Below are positions 1 through 11,865 of a stretch of 64,000 bases of DNA, one piece after another. The position numbers and the translations under genes were made by a program. Every line of letters begins with the position of its first letter. Position 1 is the first letter of the stretch. Below the pieces are notes generated by a model. That model made no database searches, had not been told where the DNA came from, and saw only the letters and a program-made list of their open reading frames with translations. This DNA is from Uloborus plumipes (taxonomy: Eukaryota; Arthropoda; Arachnida; Araneae; Uloboridae), in the NCBI GenBank assembly GCA_038373865.1, contig JAXGGA010001668.1:80299-144298 (forward strand). Direction: 5' to 3'.

Positions 1-700
1 CGGAATAATAATTCAGATAAGAAAATGATCAAAATATTGGTCACATTAATGAAGGGATTAGTGAATTGAAATCCTGTTTAATAAGCAGAAGATTTTTATA
101 CTGCAAAGATAACAATGCGCTTTAGATAAAAATACAGCATTTAATCTTTTCAATTTGTGATATAAATAAACTATATTCCCTATCCAATTAATAAAACATT
201 TATTTTTATCTTTTCCATTATAAATCTTTTTAAACATGAGGAAATTCTTACGTAGGTTAGGAACATATAAATCGGTGGGATTAATCCAAAATTTGAAAGC
301 AATCGTGCAACATGTGTTTGAAGATTTAATTAATTTCTTATATTTTAGCTACTTACTCAGATTAATTTATGATATTCTCTGTGCTGTTTTTTCTTCCTTT
401 CCTCCAATTATCTCACGCCTTGCCGTTTTAATTTGATCGATAGAAATAACTTATCTGCAGAACATGAATCGTTCACAAAAGTTGCACCACAAATATGCTG
501 AATTTAATTTACAAAAGCATTTTAAAATGATGCGATAAAAGAAAATCATATTTTGTAGCACATTCTGGCATACTAGCTGTTGAACACTGACCGATAGTAC
601 TGGCTTTCCAAAACCACAAAAAATAAAATTTAATTAAAAAACTTAAAACTTCATGGCTTAGAGGCTTAGTTTTCAACTGTTGCTCCAACAACTTATTTTA
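1..700. other. No gene seen; AT-rich flank
   Basis: Only short AT-rich open frames without recognisable domains or splice context. I see no repeat structure that I can bound. Confidence 0.5.
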
Positions 701-710
701 AACTGCTGAA

Positions 711-1366
711 CCCAGTAATGCCCAACCTTTTTTTTAAAACTTGAGGGCCGCACCTCATGTTAAGATGAATCGCACTGATCAAAATACATATAAATATTGA
801 ATAGGCTTGATTTGTTTTTCTAGATTACATGGGAAGACACGATAACAGAGGAAAATTACAAACCAAGAATTGTTCCTTACCACATTCTAATTTTTCAATT
901 GTTACTTTTCATCTGTCATTTAGAAACTAATATCTGACCATTTGATCAAAATTTGCAAAAAAATCATTCATTATACCAAATGCAGATGATGAGTTGTTTT
1001 GAAAGTTAACAGAACATGGATTTCGACTCGAAACATTGAATATAACAACGGGTCACATCAAGGGCGGACACTGAAAGTTTTCAAGGAAGTGGCGATTGAT
1101 CTTTGTTACTTTTTACTGTGCATAGTGGTTTACAAATGTTGATCGTAAAGTTTCGGACTTCAATTCCGAAATACTTCCGGAGGAGAGCTTTAAAACTCCT
1201 TCCCCCCACTTCATTAAAACTCGAAAAAATGATATTTCAGAACTTCAATATCGAATAATTACCGGTGAACTGTCTCCCAAGGGACGATTGTATCCGCCCC
1301 TGGGCCACATAGATCAGCTTCACGGACCGCATAGCACCGTAGACCGTAGGTTGTGTACCGCTGGTT
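711..1366. mobile_element. Degraded hAT-like element, host of a nested MITE
   Basis: The left end reads CAGTAATGCCCAACCT and the reverse complement of the right end reads CAGCGGTACACAACCT, a hAT-style terminal inverted repeat. The flanking octamers GCTGAACC and GTTTGACC agree at only 5 of 8 positions, so the duplication is weak. No transposase frame remains. A second, younger MITE sits inside at 1059-1302. Confidence 0.45.
1059..1302. mobile_element. hAT-type MITE, GCGATCGCCC family, copy 1
   Basis: The ends are CAAGGGCGG and CCGCCCCTG, flanked by octamers GGTCACAT and GGCCACAT (7 of 8 identical), as expected for hAT insertion. Related copies are at 23203-23436, 27958-28217 and 63454-63708. 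It is non-autonomous with no coding potential. Confidence 0.7.
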
Positions 1367-1503
1367 TGACCTGAAGAAATTTATAGTATTCAAAAAGTTT
1401 TGTTTCAACTACCCTCTGAAAATTTGAAGTTATTATTATTTTTTTTTAATATTTCTACTTATAAAGCAGTGAGTTTTTGCCTCCAACTCGTTCACTTTCG
1501 TAT

Positions 1504-1619
1504 TCCATGCTGATGAGGGTATAATAAGCCCGAAACTCCGCCCCGTCATTTCGGGGGGGGGGGTCCCCCCTGGAAAAACTGGAAATGACTGCCCTGCCGC
1601 CGAAACTGCAGTCCATGGA
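1504..1619 (+). ncRNA. Hammerhead ribozyme, interrupted by insertion
   Basis: The 5' half has stem I strand TCCATG, core CTGATGA at 1510-1516, stem II GGGT...GCCC and GAAACT. The 3' half, after the MITE, repeats GAAACTGCAGTC followed by CATGGA at 1614-1619, the other stem I strand. All core parts are present but separated by the insert, so the present locus should not self-cleave. Confidence 0.65.
1538..1599. mobile_element. 62-bp hAT-type MITE
   Basis: Perfect 8-bp flanking duplication CCGAAACT (1530-1537, 1600-1607). The ends are related inverted repeats ending in GTCATTT, like the element at 22248-22419. It contains a G-run/C-run centre and inserted inside the conserved core of a hammerhead ribozyme. 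Confidence 0.7.
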
Positions 1620-2065
1620 TCGAAATGAACGAGTTGGCGATGTATTGCATATTTCTACTTGTTTTATTTTTATTTATTTATTTATTTGTTACTTTCTTTC
1701 CTTTTTTTTTTTTGTTGAAGAATCGAATTTATCTTTCGAATTTATCTGTTTTTCGAATTTATCCTACTAATTTATTTACTCTTCGTAGGGTGGGCTACAT
1801 GGGGTGAATTGCGTTTGTCACCAAGCGATGCATTTTCCTGCTCCTCAAAACAATTAATAAGTTTGTCGAAAATAAGGGAGGGCTTTTCGTGGCTGTTTTC
1901 TGAATGTGCGCGAGCTTAGCTGAGGAAATTGAGGGTACATTTTTCTGCATTCAGTAAATCATAACCATAATATTTGAAGTTAAAAATCAACGTGAATAAA
2001 GCACAAATTAGGTAGAGAGCAGTGGCGGCTCGTGCCTTAACTTAGTGGGTGGGCCCGCAATTATA

Positions 2066-3628
2066 CACTAGGTGGCCAAAAGTATCCGGACACTTTCAAA
2101 AATTCACATTTTTACATATAGCTCGAGAAATAAGTGATCAACTGTTCTTTAACTTTAGTCATACAAAATATAGGCTTCACCGAACATTTCCAAGTTGAAA
2201 TTAAATTACCCTTGCATTTGGGGGACGGCAAGAAGGGGGTTGAAAGAAAAACCGCTTTTTGACCATAACTCTTCGAAAATAGCACGAAATAAGCTATCAA
2301 TTTCAGTAATTAATTAGCATACTATGTATAATTACTGTACAAATTTTTATGAACGTACCACTCTTACTTCTGAAGATATGAAACATTTTTGAAAAAACGG
2401 CAATTTTATTTGAAGGGTTTTTGCTCATAACACGCAGAGTTTTTGATCAAACCTTATCACAACTTCAGGAAAGATGACAAAATACAAGAGAAAGAACATA
2501 CTAAAGCGGTAAATTAAAATATTAAAAATTCGATGAGATATGGACGTTAAAAGGAAATAATTTTTCACGGCGCATGCGCGAACGACAGAAATTTATAACT
2601 ACAAAAATATTGTAGCCTGATTTATACTGCATCTTATAAAAAAAGTTCCAGTTGAATATCATGAAAAATGAAAAAGATATCAGCGATCTAGTGAGCTGTA
2701 TTTCATTCATTCGCAGACAATACATAAATAGTGAGGGTCTGTCCACAAAGAGCTATTTTTAAATTAAAGGTTATTGCGTCGTCTTTCAAAACCAACGTTT
2801 CAGAGGGTGTCCGGATACTTTTGGAAACCTACGTATAAGGTCTTTTTGGCCGAACAGACGAAATGTGACTTCTATGCCGAATATAAATTTTCAAACTGTA
2901 TACAATTTAACATTGAAAAAAAATGATCGATTGTCACCACACTATTTGTGGACAACCCCTCACTATTTATGTATTGTCTGCGAATGAATGAAATACAGCT
3001 CACTAGATCGCTGATATCTTTTTCATTTTTCATGATATTCAACTGGAACTTTTTTTATAAGATGCAGTATAAATCAGGCTACAATATTTTTGTAGTTATA
3101 AATTTCTGTCGTTCGCGCATGCGCCATGAAAAATTATTTCCTTTTAACGTTCATATCTCATCGAATTTTTAATATTTTTATTTACCGCTTTAGTATGTTC
3201 TTTCTCTTGTATTTTGTCATCTTTCCTGAAGTTGTGATAAGGTTTGATCAAAAACTCTGCGTGTTATGAGCAAAAACCCTTCAAATAAAATTGCCGTTTT
3301 TTCAAAAATGTTTCATATCTTCAGAAGTAAGAGTGGTACGTTCATAAAAATTTGTACAGTAATTATACATAGTATGCTAATTAATTACTGAAATTGATAG
3401 CTTATTCCGATCTATTTTCGAAGAGTTATGGTCAAAAAGCGGTTTTTCTTTCAACCCCCTTCTTGTCGTCCCCCAAATGCAAGGGTAATTTAATTTCAAC
3501 TTGGAAATGTTCGGTGAAGTCTATATTTTGTATGACTAAAGTTAAAGAACAATTGATCACTTATTTCTCGAGCTATATGTAAGAATGTGAATTTTTGAAA
3601 GTGTCCGGATACTTTTGGCCACCTAGTG
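2066..3628. mobile_element. Palindromic Tc1/mariner-type element with about 680-bp arms
   Basis: Arms 2066-2748 and 2945-3628 are near-perfect inverted repeats with outer ends CACTAGGTGGCCAAAAG, bounded by the TA dinucleotides expected for Tc1/mariner insertion (2064-2065, 3629-3630). The ~196-bp spacer holds a third terminus-like sequence (2802-2836, GTGTCCGGATACTTTTGG), so the left part is a ~770-bp unit of its own and the right arm an inverted, truncated copy. Mirror-image 74- and 62-codon frames in the arms are by-products of the duplication. No transposase is present. Confidence 0.85.
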
Positions 3629-3633
3629 TATCT

Positions 3634-4926
3634 TTCCCCACTAATGCTTACACAGATACAATGAAGGAAACAACAGTTAGTAAACTAATGCTGAGCGACT
3701 TAAAATAATATTTAATTTTATTAATACAAATTTGCATTGCAAAATTATTTCACATTTGATTTGATACATAGGTTTTATATTTTAAATGTTATACCAGCCT
3801 TAAGCGATCAATGTAATACTAATGACAATGTTTTCCACAGACGACCGACTTTCAAAATATCACTAATGTTTCTCTCATAATTTTGCCATTTTCGGACAGT
3901 GAAAATATTCATCACATCAAAATTGTCACGCCTCAAGGCGGCGCACCTCCTCAAACATTACGGGACTACACTCAAAAAGAAAAAGAAAATTTCTGCCTAA
4001 AAACACCCCCTCTCTCCCCCTAAAAATTTCGACAATCTGCACCATGACTTTCTGAAAGCCTCCATCAAATTAAGGAACTCATAAAGTAAATGACTAGATC
4101 TAGGCATGCTTACATTTTTTTTTTTTTTAATTTGGATACAAATGTTGCAATTTTAGTTCATGAAAAAACAAATCCTAACGGTGTTAGAACTTTAAAACGT
4201 CATTTTTATAGCTATAATACTTTCAATTTTAATGCATGTATATGTTTTTAAATAAATTGGAATACACTGGAGTTTGACCAGTTATGGTCCCACTCGCTTA
4301 CCTATGGTCGTACTCAAACTAGTAATGAGATGAATCGAATTATTTTCAGGAAATACACAAAGAGTACATAACAATATTAAAACACTTATTTTTCTTACAA
4401 TATAATCAAAATTAAAGGATCTTGACTACCGGTTCGAATACCATTAAAATTAAAACACAAATAACTGACTAATTTAATTATGTTTATCAGAATATTTGCT
4501 TAACTGATAATAACCTTTTCGGATACATGATTTGACTGACAGTCATCAATATGTGTTATATGCTCATTGCTCATATGTTAGAAATAAAAAATCTTGCAGA
4601 ACGCCTAGTTTTTTCCAACCATTAGGTACCGTTATTAAACTTTGATATAATATATTTATTTAACTAGATTGCTTTTAAACAATATTTAATATTTCATATA
4701 TTATAAACCTTCAGGAAAATATATTGCAAAATATAGTTTTTAAATGTTGCGAAATTTTATGTCCACGTGTTTCTTGAATTATGAAGCAATTTGTAAAATA
4801 ATAATAATTTACGAAATAAATGTATTCATTTATACAATTTAAGCTGAATATAGTTTTTATGTACAGTAGACTTTGATCCACTCAATATTTTTATGAACGT
4901 TCAATGTTTTAAAGAAAGTCTCCCTA
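3634..4926. other. No gene seen
   Basis: AT-rich sequence with no open frame of note. A hAT-like end (CAGTGGCGGCTCG at about 2026) lies upstream of the palindrome, but its partner could not be placed here. Confidence 0.4.
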
Positions 4927-5001
4927 CCTAACGATCTCTACCTAATCTGTGCCTAACGATCTCTACCTAATCTGTGCTTAACGATCTCTGCCTAATCTGT
5001 G
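4927..5001. repeat. Three tandem copies of a 25-bp unit
   Basis: The unit CCTAACGATCTCTACC followed by TAATCTGTG occurs at 4927-4951, 4952-4976 and 4977-5001, with two substitutions in the third. Sequence just downstream (to about 5045) is the inverse of sequence at 1975-2018, so the array sits at the edge of a dispersed repeat. Confidence 0.8.
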
Positions 5002-5045
5002 CTTTATTTACGTTGATTTTTAACTTCAAATATAGTTTAGCACAA

Positions 5046-6346
5046 AGCTTATTTGATCATTTTTCACATAACCATAAAAAAAAAAAAAAAGTGTGAAAGA
5101 CCTGCAGATAATTCGACTTTCCTTTTCTATTCATATTCTAAAAAGTGCTATGTTCCACCAAATCACATTTTACGAAAAAAAAAAACCCTTCGCCCAGTGA
5201 AACAAAACCATTCCCTTGGATTCCGTCTCGTTCCGTCCCACGCGGCTCTGAAACCCTAATAGTATTCCAGACGCTCGAATGGAGGTCGTAAATGAACCAC
5301 TAAATCGTCCCCGCCGCACAATGCCTCAAATTAAGGGTTGATGTCGCTATCATTCCAGCTTCGATCCGACCGTTTTCCAGCTTAGAAACTATCGATTTAG
5401 GGTGGCCTCTCTATGTTACTCGCTCAGAGCTTTTAGAAATTCGGAGAATATGTTTGAGATTCGATGCTAGAAGGAAACTTTGAGAGTAACTTTAAATGTG
5501 AAAAGCTGTCTGATGAGGTTGTCCGTTAATCGTGTTCAGGAACTCTCCGATGGGAGGTCACGGAAGGTCACTGTGACCTCCCAATGATTTCCGTATTCGA
5601 CACATATTCCTGATGATTCGGTAATTTGAAGACAACATTGTACTTTTGAGAAAATTTGTTCTTTTTAGTTTTCAGAATTGTTTTTTAAAAGATGCCTAAT
5701 GTTTTTTCTCACTAAATATTATGCATATACGACATGTGTGCAATGTGCATGCTTGTATTTTATCATTCGGTAAAATTGGAACTTTATTCGGCAAATTGGT
5801 AATTTTTCCCCCTCCCAAAAACTTTAGCTCGGGGCTCCCCTGATCGTGTTGTAAAAACGGAGAGTTTCTATTAAATTTGGGGATAATTCCAAAACACGTT
5901 TGGTGTATTATTAGATAATTTTGAGACAGTGGGGACAAAAAGGTTCTTTTCATTTCTTTTTTTACGTTTTTTCAAGCAAAAATTGAAAAAAAAAATTTTT
6001 TTTTGTTTTTACTACTTAAAATGCATTTTTCTACGTAAAGCTTGACCACGAAGAGAAAACACCTGAAATTGAGGGGGAAACAGGCCGCTTCGTTTGAAAA
6101 AAGGTAGGATCAGCAAGGAAATAATTTTTTTGCTCACTTTGATCATTAAAGTCTTTGATGCCTGCATGATCTGTTTGATGCTACTTATTATGAAGTGGTC
6201 CTTACCCGCTTCAAGATCACCTGCCATCTCTCCGTGGTCAAGCTTTATAATTTCTTTGAAAACATAAAAAATGTTGAACATTGAAAAATGCGAATGCACT
6301 CCAAAATTTTTCCTTTTTGAAATAAAAAATACTATGAAGTGCTTGT
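5046..6346. other. No gene seen; open frames judged non-coding
   Basis: Frames of 85 and 112 codons on the - strand (5696-5953, 6012-6350) have no recognisable domain and lie among poly-A/poly-T runs. A pogo-like end fragment may lie near 5090 (GTGTGAAAGAC). Confidence 0.4.
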
Positions 6347-6350
6347 ACAT

Positions 6351-6959
6351 GGGTTATTCCATAGAAATGTCAACCTCAGACGAAGAAAAAAAAGTACCGA
6401 AGTAAAAAAAGTATCAAAAAATAAATAAATAAATAAGTAAATAAAAATCATGCAACATAAGAAGTAAAAAAAAATTGAAAAAGTATTTTAGTTATCTCTG
6501 AGATTAGTCATAATAAATAGTTTGTAATGTGTCTACTGCTAGTTATTCGATGCTTACGTTAGTCACACGCCATCTTGAGTAAAAGTGACACTTAAGACTG
6601 AAAAAAATTAAGATTTAATAAAGGTGTTTTATGTTTTTAGAAACCAACTTTACATATTTTTCAAATATATCATTCAATTTTTAGCATTTGCATAACTTTC
6701 AGAATTTTTTTGTCTCACAACATGAGCATTATTTTTCAGGGTTGCAAAAATGTTACATCAGTCACGCTGCTATTTTGGTTGAAAAAGTATCTACTGTCAG
6801 TAATTTTGTTTTAAATTCTTAGCAGAAATGATACATAGATACCATGTACATTGTAAATCCACCACCCATAAGTAAAAATATTTTTTATCCTTTAAGTTAT
6901 AAGTAAAAGCAGTTACAAAATCAACTCTGAATGTTACGTTAGTCACTATGGAATTACCC
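6351..6959. mobile_element. DNA transposon with 4-bp duplication, superfamily unassigned
   Basis: Terminal inverted repeats GGGTTATTCCATAG and GGGTAATTCCATAG are flanked by ACAT on both sides (6347-6350, 6960-6963). The interior repeats the motif GTTACGTTAGTCAC in variant form at least three times. No transposase frame exists. A 4-bp duplication would fit groups such as Sola1 or CMC/Chapaev, but the ends do not let me choose. Confidence 0.65.
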
Positions 6960-6963
6960 ACAT

Positions 6964-7818
6964 AAAGGTGTGTGAATATATAATATTGTACCTATTTCAG
7001 TTTCCGTTTTCATATTTTTTTATCCTTTTTCAAGTTGATCGCGGTTACCATTTTATGAATGGGCATAAGCTTTTGTTTTCTTCTCGTTATAATTTGTTGC
7101 GTTAATATAGCGCGTGAGCTCCCTCTCTCGCGCAATTTTTTTTTTTCAAATTTAGCTGCCCTGACAGGAAATTTGGCTTTCTTTTTTTTTATTTTCTTTG
7201 TTTATTTTATTTATTTATTCATTTATTTTTTTTTTTGAATTATCATGCAGTTTTGGATGGTTTTATGATGGAAATATTATGAAGAGCAACACTATTATAC
7301 TGTCGTACAGTTGGTGGAGTAATAATAATTATAACTAAAAAAAAATGAATATGATGATTTGTGCTGCGTGGCTGATCAGATCCTTATAAGTGTTCTTCAG
7401 TTCTCCTGCATGTTGAAGACCTTCCCTTTTTATTTAATTGTAAAAAACTTTTTCATCCATAGCTCAAGATAAAGCAGCTCGATTAGGTGTCGCTGAACTT
7501 TCTCATTTAGAATGAAAAAATAAAATACGTTTAAAACACTAAGTGGCTACTTCTATACGCTGGTAAAGCGATGCTTTGTCTAGTAGAATGCAACAGCTTC
7601 TCCTTTCAGTGATAGTAAAGGAATGAAAGTATATTCACGAAACCAATATTTAGTAGATAAGAACGAAGACTATACCTAAGCCCCTGTAATGCACTTCCGA
7701 AAACTTTCGTGTTGCGGGCGAGAAGCTACACGAAATTCAATTACCCGCGAACAGAACAGAATTTCTACTGTAACTACAAAACTACAGAAAATTCATTACC
7801 CGAGAAAAGCTCGCGTTA
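6964..7818. other. No gene seen
   Basis: AT-rich sequence with T-runs and TTTA runs; no supported feature. Confidence 0.4.
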
Positions 7819-8385
7819 TACAGTGAACTCTCACTTGTGCGCCGGCCCAAGGGAGCAACAGAAAAAGGCGCATAAGTGAGAGAGACGAACAAGCAGGGGC
7901 GGACTGGCTCCCCCATGAGGGAGCTAACCCAAACCTCCAAAGGGCGCACTTCAAAATAGCACCCCCCCCCCACGCATTTTCTGCGGCAATTATCCGCAAG
8001 GGTCTCTTCTCTTTTTTTGCAGCAAAATTAAGTTTGGTATAATACAGGGTGGTTATAAATTAACAGGAGGTGTTTGGAGCCCTATAGTTCGCGAACTACT
8101 GGGCGAAATATTGCCGAATTTCGTGAGCGTGCATATTAGACCATGGGATTTTGATTTCATGAATAAAAAAAATTAGTTTGAAGAATCACCACCAGGGGGA
8201 AATTGGCGCTGTAAAAGTGTATTATTCTGATTATCGAAGAATTAATTGCTACTGACAAAATATACATCCATTTTATTTGCAAAAATTGCTTTTTTTGTCA
8301 CAAATGTGGTTCGATATGATCGCCATTGTAAAGTTGTAAGAACTGCATACGATGCACAACATTTTCTACGGCAGCTTGTAACATA

Positions 8386-9803
8386 CACTGCTCGACATTG
8401 AAAATGCAATACCAAGAAGGAGTGGTCAGAAATTGATGAAATTTGGTAAGAAGACAGAGACAGCATGGAACAATAAGTGATATTTATTTCAAAATAAAGA
8501 GGCAAAATTTAGAGCGAGGACGGCGTCGGCTCAGTAAGAAGTAGGACCACCGCGGATAGCGATGCACGAAGAAACACGTCTAGGCATGGAGTCAATAAGC
8601 CTGCGGATGGTGTCCTGAGGGATGGCACTCCATTCCCTTTCAACCATTTGCCACAGGTCGTCTCTGAACGAGGCAGTGGCAGGTTCTGCAAACGGCGTCC
8701 AATCACGTCCCACACATGTTTGATTGATGACAAGTCAGGAGAGTATGGTGGCCAGGAAAGCATCTGTACACCTCGTAGAGCATGTTGGCTGATTCGAGCA
8801 CTGTGAGGCCGGGCGTTATCCTGTTGAAAAATTGCATTTGGCAGACCCTGAAGGTAGGGGATTGCCACCGGCCGCAGTACATTATCTACATATCGTGGGC
8901 CGTCATAGTGCCCCGAATACGAACTAGAGGTGATACGGAATTGTATGCAATAGCGCCCCAAACAATTATGCCACGTTGTCGCGCTGTGGGGCGTTCCACA
9001 GTTACTGCCGGATTCGATCTTTCTCCACGTCGACGCCACACACGTATGCGATGACTATCGCTGGACAAACAGAAGCGGGATTCATCTGAGAACACTACGG
9101 TTTGCCATTCTGCCATCCACGTCGCTCTGGTCCGGCACCATTCCAAACGTTGGAGTCTGTGCTGTGAGGTCAATGGCAGTCTTCTTAGCGGGCGCCGTGA
9201 TTGCAGGCCACGTGCAACCAGTAGACGGGAAATGGTTCTGGTCGACACAGGAACATCCAGGGTACCTTGCACGTGCTACAGAATCGACGTACAAGTGACT
9301 TGCGGGTCCGCCACAGCTTGTCGGTGAATCCGTCGATCCAAGCGGTCTGACGTCACTCTGGCTGCACCTGCACCCCTCAATGTGGCTACATTTCCTCTTT
9401 CCAACCATCTCCGACACAGCCGATGCACAGTGCTTGCATCCATGTGGGTATCAGCTGCAATTTGACGTATGGACCAACCTCCCCTTCTCAGTCCGATCAC
9501 CATACCCCTTGTAAAGTCGTCTATATGCTGGAAGTGTCTTCGTTGAGGACGGCGTGGCATTTCCTCCTATCACACGTATCCTTCGAGACAAAAACCAAAT
9601 TTCTCCGATAATTAGTCTGGCAGAAAAACCAACATGAACATAGCCCACTTTTTAACTTCATTCTCTTATATCTTACTTCACGTGCGTCGGAGAGCTGCGC
9701 ATTTCATATCATTTGCCTAACTCAGTGACGTGCGTCTACGGTAAAATTTGCATGAATTTCTGACTACTCCTTCTTGGTGTTGCATTTTCAATGTCGAGCA
9801 GTG
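8386..9803 (-). mobile_element. Tc1-like transposon, full length, 1418 bp
   Basis: Inverted ends begin CACTGCTCGACATTGAAAAT and extend about 60 bp with a few differences. TA lies on both sides (8384-8385, 9804-9805). It encodes one broken transposase on the - strand (9560-8531) and is the innermost, youngest layer of the nest. Confidence 0.9.
8531..9560 (-). pseudogene. Tc1-family transposase, inactivated
   Basis: The N-terminal part (9560-9279) has a helix-turn-helix of paired-like type (GLRRGGWSIRQIA...STVHRLCRRW). The middle carries the first catalytic Asp in FSDESRF and the later part the second in FQQDNARPH; the C-terminus ends CIAIRGGPTSY. Lesions: an in-frame TAG at 9276-9278, frameshifts near 8900 and near 8690, and the third catalytic Glu replaced by Lys (codon 8719-8721, within SPDLSSIKHVWD). 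Thirty-two residues lie between the second Asp and that Lys, two fewer than the usual Tc1 spacing of 34. It cannot be active as read. Confidence 0.9.
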
Positions 9804-10832
9804 TATCAGAATGGATTTCTTGATGAGAATGCTCCCAGTCCGTCATTTTACAGATGATCGCTAAACGCAACGTGTTTATGCAAATTATTGCATTCTGTTT
9901 GGTTAAATGGACCACTATTTTGTTCGTGGTGATTTTTTTTAATAGAAAATTCTACGGCAATCATATTAAACCTCATTTTCAAAACACAATCATTTTTGCT
10001 TGGCGAAATTGATTTATACAGCATCTTTTCAAGTTTAATTCGCGATATTCAATGTAATTCACTTTTACAGCGCCAAATTTCCACCTGGTGGAGATTTTTA
10101 AAACTAATTTTTTTTTATTCCAGAAATCAAAATCCCATGGTCTAATATGCTCGCTCACGAAATTTGGCAATGTTTCGCCCAGTAGTTCGAGAGCTAGAGG
10201 GCTCCAAACACCTCCTGTTAATTTATAACCACCCTGTTTATGTTACAGAAGAGTGCTTTGTCGCACTACTATTCCTTTATAGATTGTATGTGCTTCAGAA
10301 CTTACAACACAAATGTGTAATCCTGTTCCTATCTTCATTGTTTGTAAAACTTTTTATACACAATACGATTAATTTTAAGCAAAACACAATTTTTATCTTC
10401 TTTTTATCTCTTATTTTTAGCCTTTTGTTATCCGCGATACCCGTACCACCCAATTGCGCGGATAATTGGGAGTATACCGTAGTCAAATTATAAGGTAAAC
10501 CTGCATAATAAATGGGTGTGAATATTTGGGTGTGGGTGAGTATACTTCTTATACTAATCCACAGTTTGAGCCGGATATTTACCAAATTTCGTACTAAAGT
10601 CCTTAGCTGCTCAGAAATTCACATTGAAGATTTTCAAAACATCGGAACTAGGAAAAAAAAATCCAAAGAGGTCTAATTTAAATTTGTAGTCATACTGCCT
10701 GGTTAGCCAGTTTCGTAGGATTATATTGGGGAAATAACAACAATAAGTTTCCGTCGGATCTTTACCAAATTTGTGACAAAGTTTTTTCAATACTCAGAAA
10801 TTTCATATGGAGGGGGAGATAGGTGTTTTTAA

Positions 10833-11053
10833 CCCATTAATGCCTAGCGTCCTTTTTTAGGGACGGTCCAAAAAGTGTCTGAATTGACCAAAAATGAACA
10901 TTTCAACCAAATAATAGTGTTCAGTTATTACTTTGGTATTATTTCAATTCATTATTAACAGATTGCAGCACATAACCATTGTAAAGTGTGTTCTGTAGCC
11001 GTGTAACCAGTCTCCAAAATATCTTTGAAAAAAAAAAGTTAGGCATTAATGGG
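10833..11053. mobile_element. piggyBac-type MITE, 221 bp
   Basis: Perfect 14-bp inverted ends CCCATTAATGCCTA are flanked by TTAA on both sides (10829-10832, 11054-11057), the exact target of piggyBac elements. No coding capacity; internal to the hAT element. Confidence 0.8.
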
Positions 11054-11865
11054 TTAAAAAAATCCGATAAGGTCTCAATTTAAATTTTGAAATAGCTATT
11101 CCTTCACTTTGGCGTGAAATTGTACACAATTTTTTTTTTTTTTATTATTCGAGCTTGATTGGTGAACATGCGTCTTTTGGCAAAACTTTTATTTTCAGGG
11201 TAGACCGTGCAATGCCTGAGAAAACAGATAGTAAAAAAAATGACGATGTTTATTCCTCTCATTTCTCAATGAAAGTTATATTTTTTACGAGCGTGTTACA
11301 TTCTGACATGTTTTACGGAAATTTTTTACTTACTCTCATGCAGGGTCTCCAATAAAGCGTAAATAATAATAAAAGCAAAATCTAGATAAAATCATCTTTA
11401 TTAAATTGATTTAAGGCTAAAAAGATGAAATATTTTAAAATAATACACCAATAAATAAAACTTTCTGTTCACAGTAATACATCTCGCACTATTTTAAACG
11501 CGTTTATTTTCATTAAAAAATTAAAGTTACTTCTTTAGCTACAATTTCTTTGTCCACTGGTGATTAGCAAAAATTGCATTACTTATTTGTGATTTCTGTC
11601 TCAAACGCTTTTAAAAATTCTGGATTCTGTATTCTTAAACAAATTGATAATCTGACCTAACTGCTATGAGTTAAACCCTCCAAAACCATTGCTAGTACTT
11701 TTCAAACTTGTCTCTCATTAGTCAGATAAGTCATGTGAATTCGGAAGTTTGAAAAAAATAAATAAATAAATAATTTTCATAATTTGCGAGCCCTCCTCAT
11801 TGTGTTAAAACCGATCTTGTAAAACAATAAAAGATCGTTATGATGCACACCATGGAACACGTATA

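Larger units (their letters stand above)
1461..1648 (+). mobile_element. Hammerhead-bearing short retroelement, split by a MITE
   Basis: Flanked by a perfect 12-bp direct repeat ATATTTCTACTT (1449-1460 and 1649-1660), read as a target-site duplication. The body shares sequence with the elements at 44452-44762 and 47361-47735 and carries their hammerhead ribozyme. The ribozyme is interrupted at its GAAAC core by a 62-bp hAT-type MITE (1538-1599). Variable 12-14-bp duplications are typical of Penelope-like elements and of animal retrozymes; I cannot tell which applies. Confidence 0.75.
8047..10236. mobile_element. Foldback element with ~280-bp inverted ends, split by Tc1
   Basis: Outer ends CAGGGTGGTTATAAATTAAC are inverted at 8047 and 10236. 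Similarity between the arms runs inward about 280 bp (8047-8330 against 9955-10236) with moderate divergence. I could not find a convincing target-site duplication, so the superfamily is open. A Tc1-like transposon is inserted in the centre. The 63-codon frame at 9979-10170 is only arm sequence. Confidence 0.7.

Noticed and set aside
2522..3172. Mirror-image 74-codon frames on opposite strands
   Set aside because: They are the same arm sequence of a palindromic element; no homology to a known protein.
4420..4445. tRNA B-box-like GGTTCGAATACC
   Set aside because: No A box or cloverleaf upstream; isolated motif.
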